From: Candidatus Sulfurimonas marisnigri
Lineage (GTDB): Bacteria > Campylobacterota > Campylobacteria > Campylobacterales > Sulfurimonadaceae
Assembly (NCBI RefSeq): GCF_015265475.1
Contig: NZ_CP054493.1
Coordinates: 930,001-994,000, forward strand
Direction of reading: 5' to 3'
Length of the DNA stretch: 64,000 nucleotides
Part shown: positions 1-9,504 of the stretch, one piece after another
How the letters are laid out: each line of letters starts with the position of its first letter
How positions within the stretch are numbered: the stretch's first letter is position 1
Translations under genes and position numbers: made by a program
The notes under the pieces: model-generated
Database searches by the model: none
Told to the model about the DNA's origin: nothing
What the model saw: only the letters and a program-made list of their open reading frames with translations

Positions 1-1052
1 ATATTAAACCCAGCTCAAAATATAGGTATTATTTTAAAACTTACAGTGACAATGCAGAATCAACACCAAGTAAATCAACCGTATTGACATCTCTTGATGT
101 TATGGACTCAGTTACATGGCTCTACGCAGGAACGGGCATGCCAAGAAGTGCAAAAATAATCTGGAGACCGCATACAAACCAAAAAGTAAAGGCATATATA
201 ATTCAAAGAAGAACTTTGGAAGAAAATGTCTGGACAGATATTGCAACGGTTGATGGAAGACTAAGTGCAGAGTATATAGATGACAAGCTAAAAGATAAGT
301 ATACCTATATATATCGTATACGTGCCTATACTTATGATGGTATTACTTCAAAGCCAAGTGAAGAGGTGAAAGTTACAACAAAGGCACTGCCTCAAGATAT
401 AAATAAAATAAGCGCAACAACTGATCTTTCTAGAAGAATTGAAATTCGGTGGGAAAAAAGTGAAGCAGAAGATTTTTTAAAATATAATTTATATAGGGCT
501 TCAAATATAGATGGAAGTTATACATTGTTAGCAATTCTAGTGAACAACTCTTATATTGATACAATTGAAGAAGATGGAAAACAGTACTTTTACAGGGTAA
601 GTGTAGTAGATAAAGACGGTTTAGAGAGTAAAAATGATAAACAGTCTGTAATGGGTATAACGTTGATTAAACCAAAAACACCTTCATTGGTTGAGGCAAA
701 ATTAATTGACGGTAAAGTCAAAATATCATGGAGCAAAGAAGACCCTAGGATTAAAAGCTATATTGTTCAAAAGAGGTATAAAAAAAGTTTATTTGATGAA
801 TCAATCGCAGATTTCGAAGGTATTAATGGTGTAGAGTTTATAGACTCAGAGATAGAGTCAGATAAAATTTATTACTATAAAGTGTTTGGTGTAGATATCA
901 ATGGCCTTAAATCTGAACCTAGTATTGAAGTTGAACTTAAAGTTGGAGATGTATTAGTTAAAGATGCATTTAAACAATCTCCTAAGACATTGGAAAAAGA
1001 GCAAGTAAACTCTAAAAAAGACTTAATTACACCATTACAAGATTTTAACTAA
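1..1052 (+). CDS. Fibronectin type III repeat protein, 5' end outside window
   Basis: The frame is open from base 3 to the stop at 1052 with no stop codon, so the gene begins before the window; the TTG at 84 is internal. The visible part holds the end of one fibronectin type III-like repeat and three further repeats of about 90 residues. Each has the family pattern of a Trp in an early strand (IRWEKS, ISWSKE), a Tyr-rich strand ([18 protein letters not shown]) and a DGLxS-type turn. The C-terminal 35 residues are Lys-rich and low in structure. The signal peptide would lie upstream. It probably is an envelope or surface protein that mediates protein contacts. The stop is 13 bases before trmB, so the two may be cotranscribed. 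No catalytic motif is visible. Confidence 0.85.
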   Translation, partial: IKPSSKYRYYFKTYSDNAESTPSKSTVLTSLDVMDSVTWLYAGTGMPRSAKIIWRPHTNQKVKAYIIQRRTLEENVWTDIATVDGRLSAEYIDDKLKDKYTYIYRIRAYTYDGITSKPSEEVKVTTKALPQDINKISATTDLSRRIEIRWEKSEAEDFLKYNLYRASNIDGSYTLLAILVNNSYIDTIEEDGKQYFYRVSVVDKDGLESKNDKQSVMGITLIKPKTPSLVEAKLIDGKVKISWSKEDPRIKSYIVQKRYKKSLFDESIADFEGINGVEFIDSEIESDKIYYYKVFGVDINGLKSEPSIEVELKVGDVLVKDAFKQSPKTLEKEQVNSKKDLITPLQDFN

Positions 1053-1065
1053 AAGAACGAGAATA

Positions 1066-2238
1066 ATGCCACATTTACATATATCAGAATTTAAAGAGAT
1101 AGAGTTTCCATTAAGCGAAGATGGAGTTTCGTTTAATTTTATAGCAGATAATATAAATCATGATGAAGAGAAACTTATCTCTGTAACTCTTGATGGTGAT
1201 GACTTTTTCTTACTTGTAAAAGAAGAAGATAATAGAAGTCTGTTGAAGTCTGATAAATTAACAAGACCCGCTTCAATTTTTAACGTACACAAAGCACTTC
1301 TGGCCTACGCTAAACTTGCAAAACTAGATATTATAAGCTCCAATGTACCAGAGCAACAAAAGAATATTCATCTTGAAGAGATTAGTTCTTTAAAAAAAGT
1401 AGAATATTTCGCTTCAAATTTTAAACCTGACAAAGAGGTTAGAATAGAAGTTGGCTTTGGTTCAGGAAGGCATGTCTTACATCAAGCTGCTCAGAATCCA
1501 GATATTTTATTTATTGGTATAGAGATACATAGACCATCTATAGAACAGGTACTAAAGCAAATAACAATTCAGAATTTAGATAACTTACTGGTACTTGATT
1601 ATGATGCCAGACTTTTTATGGAATTGATTCCATCAAATATTGTAGGAAAGGTTTATGTTCATTTTCCAGTACCATGGGATAAAAAACCTCATAGAAGAGT
1701 TATTTCTACCTCTTTTATTAAAGAAGCAAATAGAGTATTAAAAGTTGGTGGGCAGCTTGAACTTAGAACAGATAGTGAAAACTATTATGCTTACTCTTAT
1801 GAGACATTTATTGCCTTTAATAAAACAATACTTCACATAAATAAAAACAAAGATATTGCAATAAGTAGCAAGTATGAAGATAGATGGAAAAAGATGGAAA
1901 AAAACATTTATGATATTACTATGATAAATGAAGAAGAATCTCCAGATTTATCGATAGAAGGTGATTTTAGTTTTTCACATGTAGAACTATCATCACAAGA
2001 GATTGAATTACTGCATAAGCAAGTTAAAAAGTTTGATGGAGGTTTTATACATTTTGAAAGAGTTTATAAGATTAAAGATGGAGTTATGCTTCGTTTATCT
2101 ATGGGTAGCTTTGATAGGCCAGAACATTTATATCTTATTATAAACAAAGGAGTTGCAGAGTATTTTCCATCGCTTCCTCTAAAATCATATACTAACCTCT
2201 CAGCACATAGATTTTTAGAAAAGATGCTTCATGGATAA
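1066..2238 (+). CDS. trmB: tRNA (guanine-N7-)-methyltransferase TrmB, long form
   Basis: Makes m7G46 in the variable loop of tRNAs with S-adenosylmethionine as donor. The SAM-binding loop [11 protein letters not shown] lies near residue 130, followed by the TrmB motifs [14 protein letters not shown] and [10 protein letters not shown]. At 390 residues it is far longer than the roughly 240-residue E. coli enzyme. About 110 residues precede the methyltransferase core and about 120 follow it, which as I recall is usual for Campylobacterota. The start has a purine-rich stretch (GAACGAGAA) just upstream. The end overlaps ftsE by 8 bases, so translation of the two is probably coupled. Confidence 0.93.
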   Translation: MPHLHISEFKEIEFPLSEDGVSFNFIADNINHDEEKLISVTLDGDDFFLLVKEEDNRSLLKSDKLTRPASIFNVHKALLAYAKLAKLDIISSNVPEQQKNIHLEEISSLKKVEYFASNFKPDKEVRIEVGFGSGRHVLHQAAQNPDILFIGIEIHRPSIEQVLKQITIQNLDNLLVLDYDARLFMELIPSNIVGKVYVHFPVPWDKKPHRRVISTSFIKEANRVLKVGGQLELRTDSENYYAYSYETFIAFNKTILHINKNKDIAISSKYEDRWKKMEKNIYDITMINEEESPDLSIEGDFSFSHVELSSQEIELLHKQVKKFDGGFIHFERVYKIKDGVMLRLSMGSFDRPEHLYLIINKGVAEYFPSLPLKSYTNLSAHRFLEKMLHG

Positions 2239-2902
2239 AGTGATAATTGCAAAAAATTTATCACTATCATACTCGAGTAGTGAAACTATTATTAATCAAG
2301 TTGACTTTTCTATTAGCTCTGGCAGTTTTGTTTTTATTACAGGTGCTAGTGGCAGTGGAAAATCTACACTTTTGAAGTCCTTATACGGCGCTCTCAAACC
2401 AAAGCAAGGTAGCCTTATAGTTGGAGGAGTTGAGTTAAAGGGTGTGTCTAAATCTAAACTAAATTTTTTAAGACGACATATAGGAATAGTATTTCAGGAT
2501 TACAAACTTGTTAAAGAGTGGAGTATAGAGAAAAATATTATGCTTCCACTCATTATAAACGGATATGTAAAGAGTATTGCTCAAAATCAAGTTGAAAATT
2601 TATTAAAACATGTGAGACTAAATCATCAAGCTGGAAAATGCCCATTAGAACTTAGTGGTGGCGAACAGCAGAGAGTTGCAATGGCTAGAGCACTTGCACA
2701 CAATCCAATACTAATTCTTGCAGATGAACCTACTGGTAATCTTGATGATTACTCATCTCAGTTAATCTGGAATCTTCTTGAAGGTGCTAATGAGCAGCTA
2801 AATACAACAGTTATAGTTGTTACACACAAAATACCTCACTCTTTAAAAGTTGATTATAAACATTTTAACATTGAATATGGGAGTATTCGTGAAGTCAATT
2901 AG
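2231..2902 (+). CDS. ftsE: Cell division ABC ATPase FtsE
   Basis: Cytoplasmic ATPase of the FtsEX complex, which couples ATP hydrolysis at the divisome to activation of periplasmic peptidoglycan hydrolases. It has all ABC ATPase motifs: Walker [10 protein letters not shown] near residue 40, the Q-loop in IVFQDYKL, the signature LSGGEQQR near 140, Walker [13 protein letters not shown] and the switch His in VVTHK. The 223-residue length is normal. FtsX follows directly and the EnvC-like activator after that, so this is the complete FtsE-FtsX-EnvC arrangement and FtsE is preferred over a lipoprotein exporter ATPase such as LolD. Confidence 0.93.
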   Translation: MDKVIIAKNLSLSYSSSETIINQVDFSISSGSFVFITGASGSGKSTLLKSLYGALKPKQGSLIVGGVELKGVSKSKLNFLRRHIGIVFQDYKLVKEWSIEKNIMLPLIINGYVKSIAQNQVENLLKHVRLNHQAGKCPLELSGGEQQRVAMARALAHNPILILADEPTGNLDDYSSQLIWNLLEGANEQLNTTVIVVTHKIPHSLKVDYKHFNIEYGSIREVN

Positions 2903-3701
2903 AAATCACCTCTCGCTTGTATTAGCGCTTTTAAGCATAATTTTTTCAATTCAGATTTTCTTTATTGCAGAGCGTTCAATAGACGCATATAAAATAAATT
3001 TATCTACAAGTTACTCAGTTATAGTCGTTAGTAAAATTAAATTAACAAATAGTAGTATTTTAGATATTAATAAAATAATATCAAGTGCAGAAGAGTTGTC
3101 CGCAGATGCTGTAATCGCAAGATTGAACACTAATATGAAAACAAAATACATAGAACTGTTAAAACTCTCCTTACCAAAATTTTATAAGTTAAGACTTGCT
3201 TATTATCCAAGTCCAAAAGAGATACATAGGTTAAGAGAAGATTTGTTAAGAAATAAATCGATTACTAAAGTTGAAGATTTTTCTCATACACATGACACAA
3301 CTTATAAACTTTTGCTTTTATTTAAGAATGTTGTTTTTGTTTTTGCTCTTGTGGTCTTTGTTGTTACTGTTCTTCTTATATTCAAAGAGCTTAAAATTTG
3401 GCAGTATAAACATAATGAGCGTATGAGTATTATGAGTCTCTTCGGTGCAGCTGTGTGGCTTCGTTCAGCAGTTTTATTTAGGCTTGCTATAGTCGATGCA
3501 ATAATAGCAAGTATTTTAGTATTTGGAATCTTTACTTATATATCTTCCTCAGCTTGGATTATTGAACAGTTTAATAATATAGGTATTAATATAGTGATTT
3601 TTAATCCATTAGAAGATTTTTTCATACTTTTGGCGGTTGCTATGTCTATATCAATTTTTTTAGCATCTTTTATAGTTCTTGGGCATAAAGAAGAGGTATG
3701 A
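2889..3701 (+). CDS. ftsX: Cell division membrane protein FtsX
   Basis: Inner-membrane partner of FtsE; its periplasmic loop recruits and activates an EnvC-type protein. It shows one N-terminal membrane helix (around LSLVLALLSIIFSIQIFF), a periplasmic region of about 110 residues and three C-terminal helices, which is the FtsX topology. I chose the GTG at 2889 because GGGAG lies five bases upstream and the protein then begins VKSIRNHLS. An in-frame ATG at 2877 and a TTG at 2850 are possible but lie deep inside ftsE without a ribosome site. The stop overlaps the next start by four bases (ATGA). Confidence 0.9.
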   Translation: MKSIRNHLSLVLALLSIIFSIQIFFIAERSIDAYKINLSTSYSVIVVSKIKLTNSSILDINKIISSAEELSADAVIARLNTNMKTKYIELLKLSLPKFYKLRLAYYPSPKEIHRLREDLLRNKSITKVEDFSHTHDTTYKLLLLFKNVVFVFALVVFVVTVLLIFKELKIWQYKHNERMSIMSLFGAAVWLRSAVLFRLAIVDAIIASILVFGIFTYISSSAWIIEQFNNIGINIVIFNPLEDFFILLAVAMSISIFLASFIVLGHKEEV

Positions 3702-4918
3702 ATCATCTACTAATAATTAGTGTAATATTTTTTGTTTTAAATGCCAATAGCAATATTGATAGTAAAATAAAAAAAACAAGTTCAAAGTTAAATACATACT
3801 CGAAAAACTATAAAAATATTAATCAAAAGATGGCTCAAAATGCAAAAGAAATTTTAGAACAAAAACTAGAAATCTCTATGCAGGAAAAACATTTAAAAAA
3901 TTTAAAAAATGAACTCTCCCAAAAAGAAATTAGTTATAAAGTTAATACCACGGAGTTAACTAATCTAAAAAAATCAGAAAATAGTTTAAAAGAGGACTCA
4001 GAGAAACTAGAACAAGAACTTGTTTTTACTATTGCGCAAAGTGTCTCTTTATCTGTTATTTTAGAAGAGGAATATACGACAAGTGAAGAGTCACTTATAG
4101 AATTTGAAGTTCTTAGAGCAATGCTTAAAAATGCTAAAATGAAAATAACAGAACTAAATGATAAATTTTATATAAACTCTAAAAATATAGAAGATGTAAA
4201 TGCTCAAGTAAGTACTCTAGAGGTAGAAATAGCAATAATTGATGGAAAAAGAAAAGAGATGCTAAATATCCAAGAAAAAAATAAAAAAGATCTTAAAAAT
4301 TTAAAAGTAGCAAAATCTTCATATAAAAAAGAGTTACAAAAAGTCTTAAAAAAACAAGATTCACTTAAAACAACTTTAGCTAGATTAAACATAATAAAAA
4401 TAGATGAGATAAAAAAAGCAAAACAAGAAGCTGAAAGAGCTAGGGCATTTAACTCAAATAATATTATATTAGATAAAAATTTACCAAAAGTAAAAAAACA
4501 TGGTAGCAGTTATCAAGCTATAAAAACAAAAAAATATAGGGGTCTAAAAACAATTTCACCTTTTAGTCCATATGAAATTACTAAAAAATATGGAACATAT
4601 ACAGACCCAATATATGGAATAAAAGTATTTAATGAATCAATATCATTAAAACCAAATAAAAAGAACACAAAAGTTAAAACTGTATTTAATGGTAAAATTA
4701 TTTATGCTGATAAAACGGCCGTGCTAGATAATATAGTAATTGTAGAGCATAAATATGGGCTTCACACCATATATGCAAATCTCTCTCAAATTTCACCCAA
4801 TATTAAAAAAGGTAAAAAAATTAAAAAGGGCTATACAATTGGACGTGTTAGTGATGAGCTAATATTTGAGGTTACACAAAAGTCATTCCATATAAATCCT
4901 GTAAAACTTTTTCAATAA
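3698..4918 (+). CDS. EnvC-like murein hydrolase activator (degenerate M23 domain)
   Basis: Periplasmic protein with an N-terminal signal segment, a long Lys/Glu-rich coiled coil (roughly residues 20-250) and a C-terminal LytM/M23-like domain (about 300-406). The LytM domain lacks a clear set of zinc ligands: the usual HxH near the end reads IVEHKYGLHTIY and the first HxxxD site is not evident. This matches EnvC-type activators, which control amidases rather than cut peptidoglycan themselves. Its position directly after ftsX, overlapping by four bases, supports that role. The gene is markedly A-rich because of its Lys content. An active endopeptidase is the less likely alternative. Confidence 0.85.
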   Translation: MNHLLIISVIFFVLNANSNIDSKIKKTSSKLNTYSKNYKNINQKMAQNAKEILEQKLEISMQEKHLKNLKNELSQKEISYKVNTTELTNLKKSENSLKEDSEKLEQELVFTIAQSVSLSVILEEEYTTSEESLIEFEVLRAMLKNAKMKITELNDKFYINSKNIEDVNAQVSTLEVEIAIIDGKRKEMLNIQEKNKKDLKNLKVAKSSYKKELQKVLKKQDSLKTTLARLNIIKIDEIKKAKQEAERARAFNSNNIILDKNLPKVKKHGSSYQAIKTKKYRGLKTISPFSPYEITKKYGTYTDPIYGIKVFNESISLKPNKKNTKVKTVFNGKIIYADKTAVLDNIVIVEHKYGLHTIYANLSQISPNIKKGKKIKKGYTIGRVSDELIFEVTQKSFHINPVKLFQ

Positions 4919-4995
4919 ATAAAATAACGTTATAAATTTATTTAGTTACTGTAATTGGTATGAAATTGAATATTTTTTTAATGTACTACAATTGA

Positions 4996-5259
4996 ATGCT
5001 TGATAAGTCTGGTGATATAAAACAGCGTGAGGTTGTGGAAAAAAAATCTAGTTTTTTTTGGTTGGCAAAAAGTTGAACTTACTGATTACTAGGAGGCTCC
5101 AGAAGGCTTTGACTCTGTTGTATACTCTTTGTATTTCCTTTTTATACCTTATGTTGTTGGATGATTGGGTATTAGATTGTAGCGACTGCTTTACTTGTTG
5201 GTATTTTAGTGAATTTTTTAAAATATGATGATACTTCTGTTAAGAGAAGGAATTTTTAA
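4996..5259 (+). pseudogene. Decayed small two-helix membrane protein
   Basis: The 421-base gap before thrC is not empty. Reading from the ATG at 4996 gives DKSGDIKQREVVEKKSSFF then a stop. A neighbouring frame continues EAPEGFDSVVYSLYFLF-IPYVVG, and a third frame gives IVATALLVGILVNFLKYDD before the final TAA at 5257. Stitched together, these pieces make a protein of about 87 residues with a charged N terminus, two hydrophobic helices and a basic tail. At least three in-frame stops and two frame changes break it. I do not recognise the family. The reading is by eye and the join points are approximate. Confidence 0.55.
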
Positions 5260-5300
5260 ACAGCTACTATTTTAAATAAGAAAGTGTATAAAAATATAAT

Positions 5301-5312
5301 TTTTGTTATAAT
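5301..5312 (+). promoter_or_regulatory. Probable promoter of thrC (extended -10)
   Basis: TTTTGTTATAAT contains a perfect TATAAT at 5307-5312 preceded by a T-run and TG, the extended -10 form typical of Campylobacterota sigma-70 promoters, where no clear -35 is needed. It lies 28 bases before the thrC start. A second TATAAT occurs at 5295-5300. Confidence 0.55.
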
Positions 5313-5339
5313 TTCAAAAATTTAAATATAGAGAAAAAT

Positions 5340-6812
5340 ATGAACTTTATACAAACTCGTGGACACGATAAAAACAGACCTCAATATGTTACATTTTCAC
5401 AAGCCATTTTAAGCCCTATTGCCTCTTTTGGTGGTCTTTATGTGCCAGAGAACTTACCTGAACTCGGGAAAGAATTTTTAAACAAACATCTTAATTCTTC
5501 ATATAAAGAGTTGGCATCAGATATGTTGAGTCGTTTTGAGATTGATATTGATGAAAGTGTTATAAAAGAAGCGTTAGACTTATATGACAATTTTGATGAC
5601 GTTAGTAATCCTGTCCCTGTTAAAAAAGTAAAAGAAAATCTTTATATAAGTGAGCTTTATCACGGGCCGACACGCGCCTTTAAAGATATGGCACTTCAGC
5701 CTTTTGGTGTTGTTTTGTCATCAATAGCGCAAAAAAGAAATGAAAATTATCTTATCTTGGCTGCAACAAGTGGGGACACTGGACCTGCTGCTCTTGAGAC
5801 ATTCAAAAATCGTGCAAATGTTCAGGTTGCATGTCTCTATCCAGATGGTGGAACTAGTGATGTTCAAAGACTTCAGATGGTTACAGAAGATGCTCCAAAC
5901 TTGAAAGTTATCGGAATAAATGGCGTTTTTGATGATGCACAAAATGCACTGAAAAGACTTCTGGCTTCTGATGATTTTAGAGCAGAATTAAAAACTAAAA
6001 ATATCTCTCTTTCAGCTGCAAACTCTGTAAACTTTGGAAGAATCATTTTTCAAATTATTTATCATATTCATAGTTATTTGGAGTTAGTTCGTCAAGGTGC
6101 TACTGTTATGGGTGAAAAAGTTTATTTAAATGTTCCAAGTGGAAATTTTGGTAATGCCCTTGGTGGATATTATGCTTGGAAGATGGGAGTTCCTGTTGAG
6201 AAGATTATTATATCTTCTAACGAGAATAACGTTTTAACTAAACTTATTAAAACTGGAAAATATGATTTGAGAGATTTACATGTAGTAGGTACAACTTCAC
6301 CTGCCATGGATATTTTAAAATCATCAAATGTTGAAAGAATCTTGTACGATATGTTCGGGCTTGAGAGAACAAGAGAGCTTATGGAAGATTTAGAAACTAA
6401 AAACTTTTATGAATTGACACAAGATGAACTTGTAAGGCTTCAAAACAGTTTCGATGCTGACTTTTGTAATGGAGAAGAGGGTAAGAAGTATATTAAAGAT
6501 ACATTTTATAATGATGGTTATCTTATGGATCCACATACGGCTACATGTATGAAATCTTATGAAACTTGCTCAAGTCCTGAAATAAAAACTATAGCGTATT
6601 CAACAGCAGAGTGGACAAAATTTTCACCAGTAATTGCTAATGCTTTAACTGGTGAATTAGATGCCCATGATATTGAAGCGCTAGAGTCTATTTCTAAAGT
6701 TGCAAAGCTAGATATACCAGATATGGTTAAAGGTCTTTTTGACAAAGAGGTAGTACAAAATACTATTATAGAAAAAGAAGATATTGAAAAAGAGATATTA
6801 AAGTTTTTATAA
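5340..6812 (+). CDS. thrC: Threonine synthase
   Basis: PLP enzyme that converts O-phosphohomoserine to threonine, the last step of threonine synthesis. The PLP lysine is K115 in HGPTRAFKDMALQ, and the phosphate-binding TSGDTGPAAL and the NSVNFGRI and VPSGNFGNALGG stretches are typical. At 490 residues it is the longer threonine synthase class with an N-terminal cap (TRGHDKN, GGLYVPE). It stands alone with its own promoter, between decayed sequence on both sides. A hairpin just after the stop probably ends transcription. Confidence 0.95.
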   Translation: MNFIQTRGHDKNRPQYVTFSQAILSPIASFGGLYVPENLPELGKEFLNKHLNSSYKELASDMLSRFEIDIDESVIKEALDLYDNFDDVSNPVPVKKVKENLYISELYHGPTRAFKDMALQPFGVVLSSIAQKRNENYLILAATSGDTGPAALETFKNRANVQVACLYPDGGTSDVQRLQMVTEDAPNLKVIGINGVFDDAQNALKRLLASDDFRAELKTKNISLSAANSVNFGRIIFQIIYHIHSYLELVRQGATVMGEKVYLNVPSGNFGNALGGYYAWKMGVPVEKIIISSNENNVLTKLIKTGKYDLRDLHVVGTTSPAMDILKSSNVERILYDMFGLERTRELMEDLETKNFYELTQDELVRLQNSFDADFCNGEEGKKYIKDTFYNDGYLMDPHTATCMKSYETCSSPEIKTIAYSTAEWTKFSPVIANALTGELDAHDIEALESISKVAKLDIPDMVKGLFDKEVVQNTIIEKEDIEKEILKFL

Positions 6813-6845
6813 TTTATATGTAGCAGTTATTTCTCTACATGTAAA
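6813..6845. terminator. Hairpin after thrC built from TTTAYATGTAG arms
   Basis: TTTATATGTAG (6813-6823) pairs with CTACATGTAAA (6835-6845), with one G-T pair and an 11-base loop. It starts immediately after the thrC stop and lies just before the end of the convergent proC pseudogene, so it could serve both directions. The right arm holds the octamer TACATGTA, which recurs at other gene ends in the window. Confidence 0.5.
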
Positions 6846-6852
6846 AGTTGTT

Positions 6853-7610
6853 TTATAGCTCGGTGGCTTTTTTATAGGCTTTCTCAACAGCATTTATACA
6901 TGCAGCTCTTACATTTCCGTCTTCTAGTGCACCGTAGCCAGCTGCAGTAGTTCCACCTGGGCTCATAACGCCGTCTTTTAGTAGTGCAGGGTGGATAACT
7001 TGTATAAGCTCACCAAAACCACCAAATAAGCCTTACATAATATTCATAGCATCATCCCTTCTGGGACCTTGTTTTACAGCACCGTCAGTGAGTGCTTCGG
7101 CAATAAGTGCTAGGTAAGTAGGACCACTTCCAGCTAATGCTGTGGCAATATCCAGCTCTTTATCGCTTGATAACCATATTGTTGAACCAATTGCTCCAAG
7201 AGCTCATGTGCTTCTTCTTTAAACTCTAAATCTCCAGTGAGGGTTGTCATAGATCTGTTTACACTTACGCACAAGTTTGGCATAGTTCTAACTACAGCCA
7301 TTGGTTTAGATTTGTTCTTAGTTTTTCAACTGTAGTTCCCAGCAAGAACAGTGTAGACTACTCTTGCACGACCTTGTAGTTTTTTAGATACCTCTTCAAC
7401 ATTCGCAGGCTTTACACAAAACATTGCTGTTTTGCCTTCTGCACTTCAGTTATCCATAAGTTTCTTTGTAATTTCAACACCTAACTCATCTTCAAATTTA
7501 TTTAGTTTTTCTAAGTTTCTACCAATAACTTCAATCTTATAGTTCTCTTTTAGACCCTTGGCAATACTAAGTGCCATATTCCCATTTCCAATAAAAGTGA
7601 TAGTTTTCAT
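6853..7610 (-). pseudogene. proC: Pyrroline-5-carboxylate reductase pseudogene
   Basis: On the minus strand the sequence begins MKTITFIGNGNMALSIAKGL, the NAD(P)-binding start of ProC. Later pieces include MFCVKPANVEEV, SKPMAVVRTMPNL, ALAGSGPTYLALIAEALTDG and a C-terminal HPALLKDGVMSPGGTTAAGY, all diagnostic for ProC. The frame is broken by an in-frame TGA after LMDN, by a shift near VYTVLAG, by another near KLRTN/SKPMAVV, by a shift near HELL/GAIGSTIW, and by a TAA in AMNIM*GLFGGFGEL. Several independent lesions make a sequencing error unlikely. The intact gene would complete proline synthesis after the downstream proA. A second, functional proC could lie outside the window. Confidence 0.93.
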
Positions 7611-7774
7611 ATTATTCCTTAATTTTATTACATGTAATGAAGGAAGCCTCCATTTTATGAGTTCGATAAAGGAACAAGTCCCTTCATCTTCGCTTGCGCC
7701 GTTAAGGCGACTAAAGTTGCAAATTTTGTGCTAGTAAAGCATCTTGGTAATAATTATTATATAAAAGAAGTTAA

Positions 7775-8080
7775 ATGAATATATCTAATGATAATCCGTA
7801 CATGTTAAAACCATTTATTTAGAATCTCGCTATCAAAAGCTGGTAGATTTAAGGAAGAAATAAATAAAGTATTTAAATATTCTAATAATTTTTCTTATTG
7901 GATTGAGGCAGAATTCTCAAAAGAGTATGACTATACAAATATAAGAGGACTTAGTAATATTATCCGTATGAAGAAGATAAATTTAGTAGAGATATGGAAG
8001 AATTGAGTTAATGCATTACTATATTGAACAAAGTATTTCAGACAGTTATGATCGTTAAGTAAATCTAGGGGTTAAAGAAC
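7775..8080 (+). pseudogene. Remnant of an unrecognised protein gene
   Basis: From the ATG at 7775 the codons read MNISNDNPYMLKPFI then a stop. A different frame continues ESRYQKLVDLRK, then FKEEINKVFKYSNNFSYWIE and AEFSKEYDYTNIRGLSNIIR, then YPYEEDKFSRDMEEL and finally YYIEQSISDSYDR before a stop near 8058. Together this resembles one soluble acidic protein of about 95 residues broken by stops and frame changes. I do not recognise the family. It sits between the proC pseudogene and proA, so this whole interval appears to be decaying. Confidence 0.45.
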
Positions 8081-8137
8081 AGCTATTATTAAAGATAGCG
8101 TTAATTAGAATATGCTAAAATATCTAAACAAAGGTAA

Positions 8138-8263
8138 AATGAAATAAAGATTTTTTTGATTAATGGCTTTGATTTCTTCTCTGCAGAATCATTTCTTTTA
8201 CATGCTGAGCATAAATTAGACGCGCTATTTGAACTAAAAGATATATATTATAAGGATACATAA
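8138..8263 (+). pseudogene. Short open remnant before proA
   Basis: A frame open from 8138 to the TAA at 8261 reads KIFLINGFDFFSAESFLL then HAEHKLDALFELKDIYYKDT. It has no ATG in frame; an ATG at 8139 is one frame off and stops after two codons. It could be translated from the TTG at 8156 as a 35-residue peptide, but a broken start of a small gene is more likely given the decay next to it. It ends three bases before the proA ATG and contains the proA ribosome site. Confidence 0.35.
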
Positions 8264-8265
8264 AA

Positions 8266-9501
8266 ATGGAAAAATTTTTAGAAGAAGCAAAATCTTCAAG
8301 TAGAATCTTATCTACTTTAAGTGGGTCAGAAAAAAATAGAATATTAAAAGATATGGCAAATGCTCTGAGAAGTAATACAATGGACTTACTTGAAGCAAAT
8401 GCACTTGATATGTCTGATGCTGACAAAAACGATTTAAGCACGGCTCTAAAAGATAGACTACTTTTAGATGAGTCACGCATAGAAGGCATGGCTGTGGCTG
8501 TTGAAGAGATAGCAGCACTTAAAGAACCAGTTGGCCGTGTAATTGATGGTTGGGTGACAGAAGATGGTCTTAAAATAGAAAAAACTTCTATACCTATTGG
8601 TGTAATAGGAATTATCTATGAATCTCGCCCTAATGTCACAAGTGATACTGCAGCACTGTGCTTTAAAAGCTCTAATGTATGTGTACTAAAGGGAGGTAAA
8701 GAGGCTGAGAATTCTAATAAAGCGATTGCAAAAGTACTTCAGGCAGTTTTATCTACAAATAACTTACCTGTGTCTTTGATTTCACTTATACCAGACTCTT
8801 CAAGAGAGGGTGTTGCTAAACTTATTAAAATGGATAAGTATGTTGATTTAATTATTCCTCGTGGTGGGGCAGGGCTTATTAAATATGTTTGTGATAATGC
8901 AACCGTAAGTGTTGTTAAACACGATAAAGGTCAGTGTCACACATATATAGATAAAGATGCCAAGCTTGATAATGCAATTGCTATTGCAATAAATGCAAAA
9001 GTGCAAAGACCTGGTGTTTGCAACGCTATGGAAACGTTATTAGTAGATAGTGCTATAGCAGCGGATGCACTGCCAAAGTTAAAATCAGAATTCGACAGGG
9101 CTCACACAGAGTTAAAAGGGTGTATTAAAACTCAAAGTATAATTGAAGTGGCAAATGCTACTGATAAAGATTATGACACTGAGTATTTAGCAAATATTTT
9201 AAATATAAAAGTAGTTGATGGAGTTGATGGCGCAATTGAGCATGTAGTGAAGTTTACATCAGGACACTCAGAAGCTATAATCACTGAAAATATAACCGTA
9301 GCAGAGAAGTTTTTAAATTCTATAGACGCAGCTGTTGTTTATGTAAATGCTTCAACTCGTTTTACAGATGGCGGAGCATTTGGTTTTGGTGCAGAAGTTG
9401 GAATAAGTACAAATAAGCTACATGCAAGAGGTCCTATGGGAATAGAAGGACTCACAACATATAAGTTTAAAATATATGGTAGTGGTCAAATAAGAAAATA
9501 A
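8266..9501 (+). CDS. proA: Glutamate-5-semialdehyde dehydrogenase (gamma-glutamyl phosphate reductase)
   Basis: Second step of proline synthesis: NADPH-dependent reduction of gamma-glutamyl phosphate to glutamate-5-semialdehyde. The catalytic cysteine is C252 in VQRPGVCNAMETLL. Other ProA landmarks are GVIGIIYESRPNVT, the LKGGKEAENSN loop and the C-terminal TRFTDGGAFGFGAEVGIST and RGPMGIEGL. At 411 residues it is complete. AAGGAT lies ten bases before the ATG. The proC pseudogene upstream means the last step of the pathway is not supplied locally. The gene ends three bases from the convergent receiver gene. Confidence 0.95.
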   Translation: MEKFLEEAKSSSRILSTLSGSEKNRILKDMANALRSNTMDLLEANALDMSDADKNDLSTALKDRLLLDESRIEGMAVAVEEIAALKEPVGRVIDGWVTEDGLKIEKTSIPIGVIGIIYESRPNVTSDTAALCFKSSNVCVLKGGKEAENSNKAIAKVLQAVLSTNNLPVSLISLIPDSSREGVAKLIKMDKYVDLIIPRGGAGLIKYVCDNATVSVVKHDKGQCHTYIDKDAKLDNAIAIAINAKVQRPGVCNAMETLLVDSAIAADALPKLKSEFDRAHTELKGCIKTQSIIEVANATDKDYDTEYLANILNIKVVDGVDGAIEHVVKFTSGHSEAIITENITVAEKFLNSIDAAVVYVNASTRFTDGGAFGFGAEVGISTNKLHARGPMGIEGLTTYKFKIYGSGQIRK

Positions 9502-9504
9502 CAG

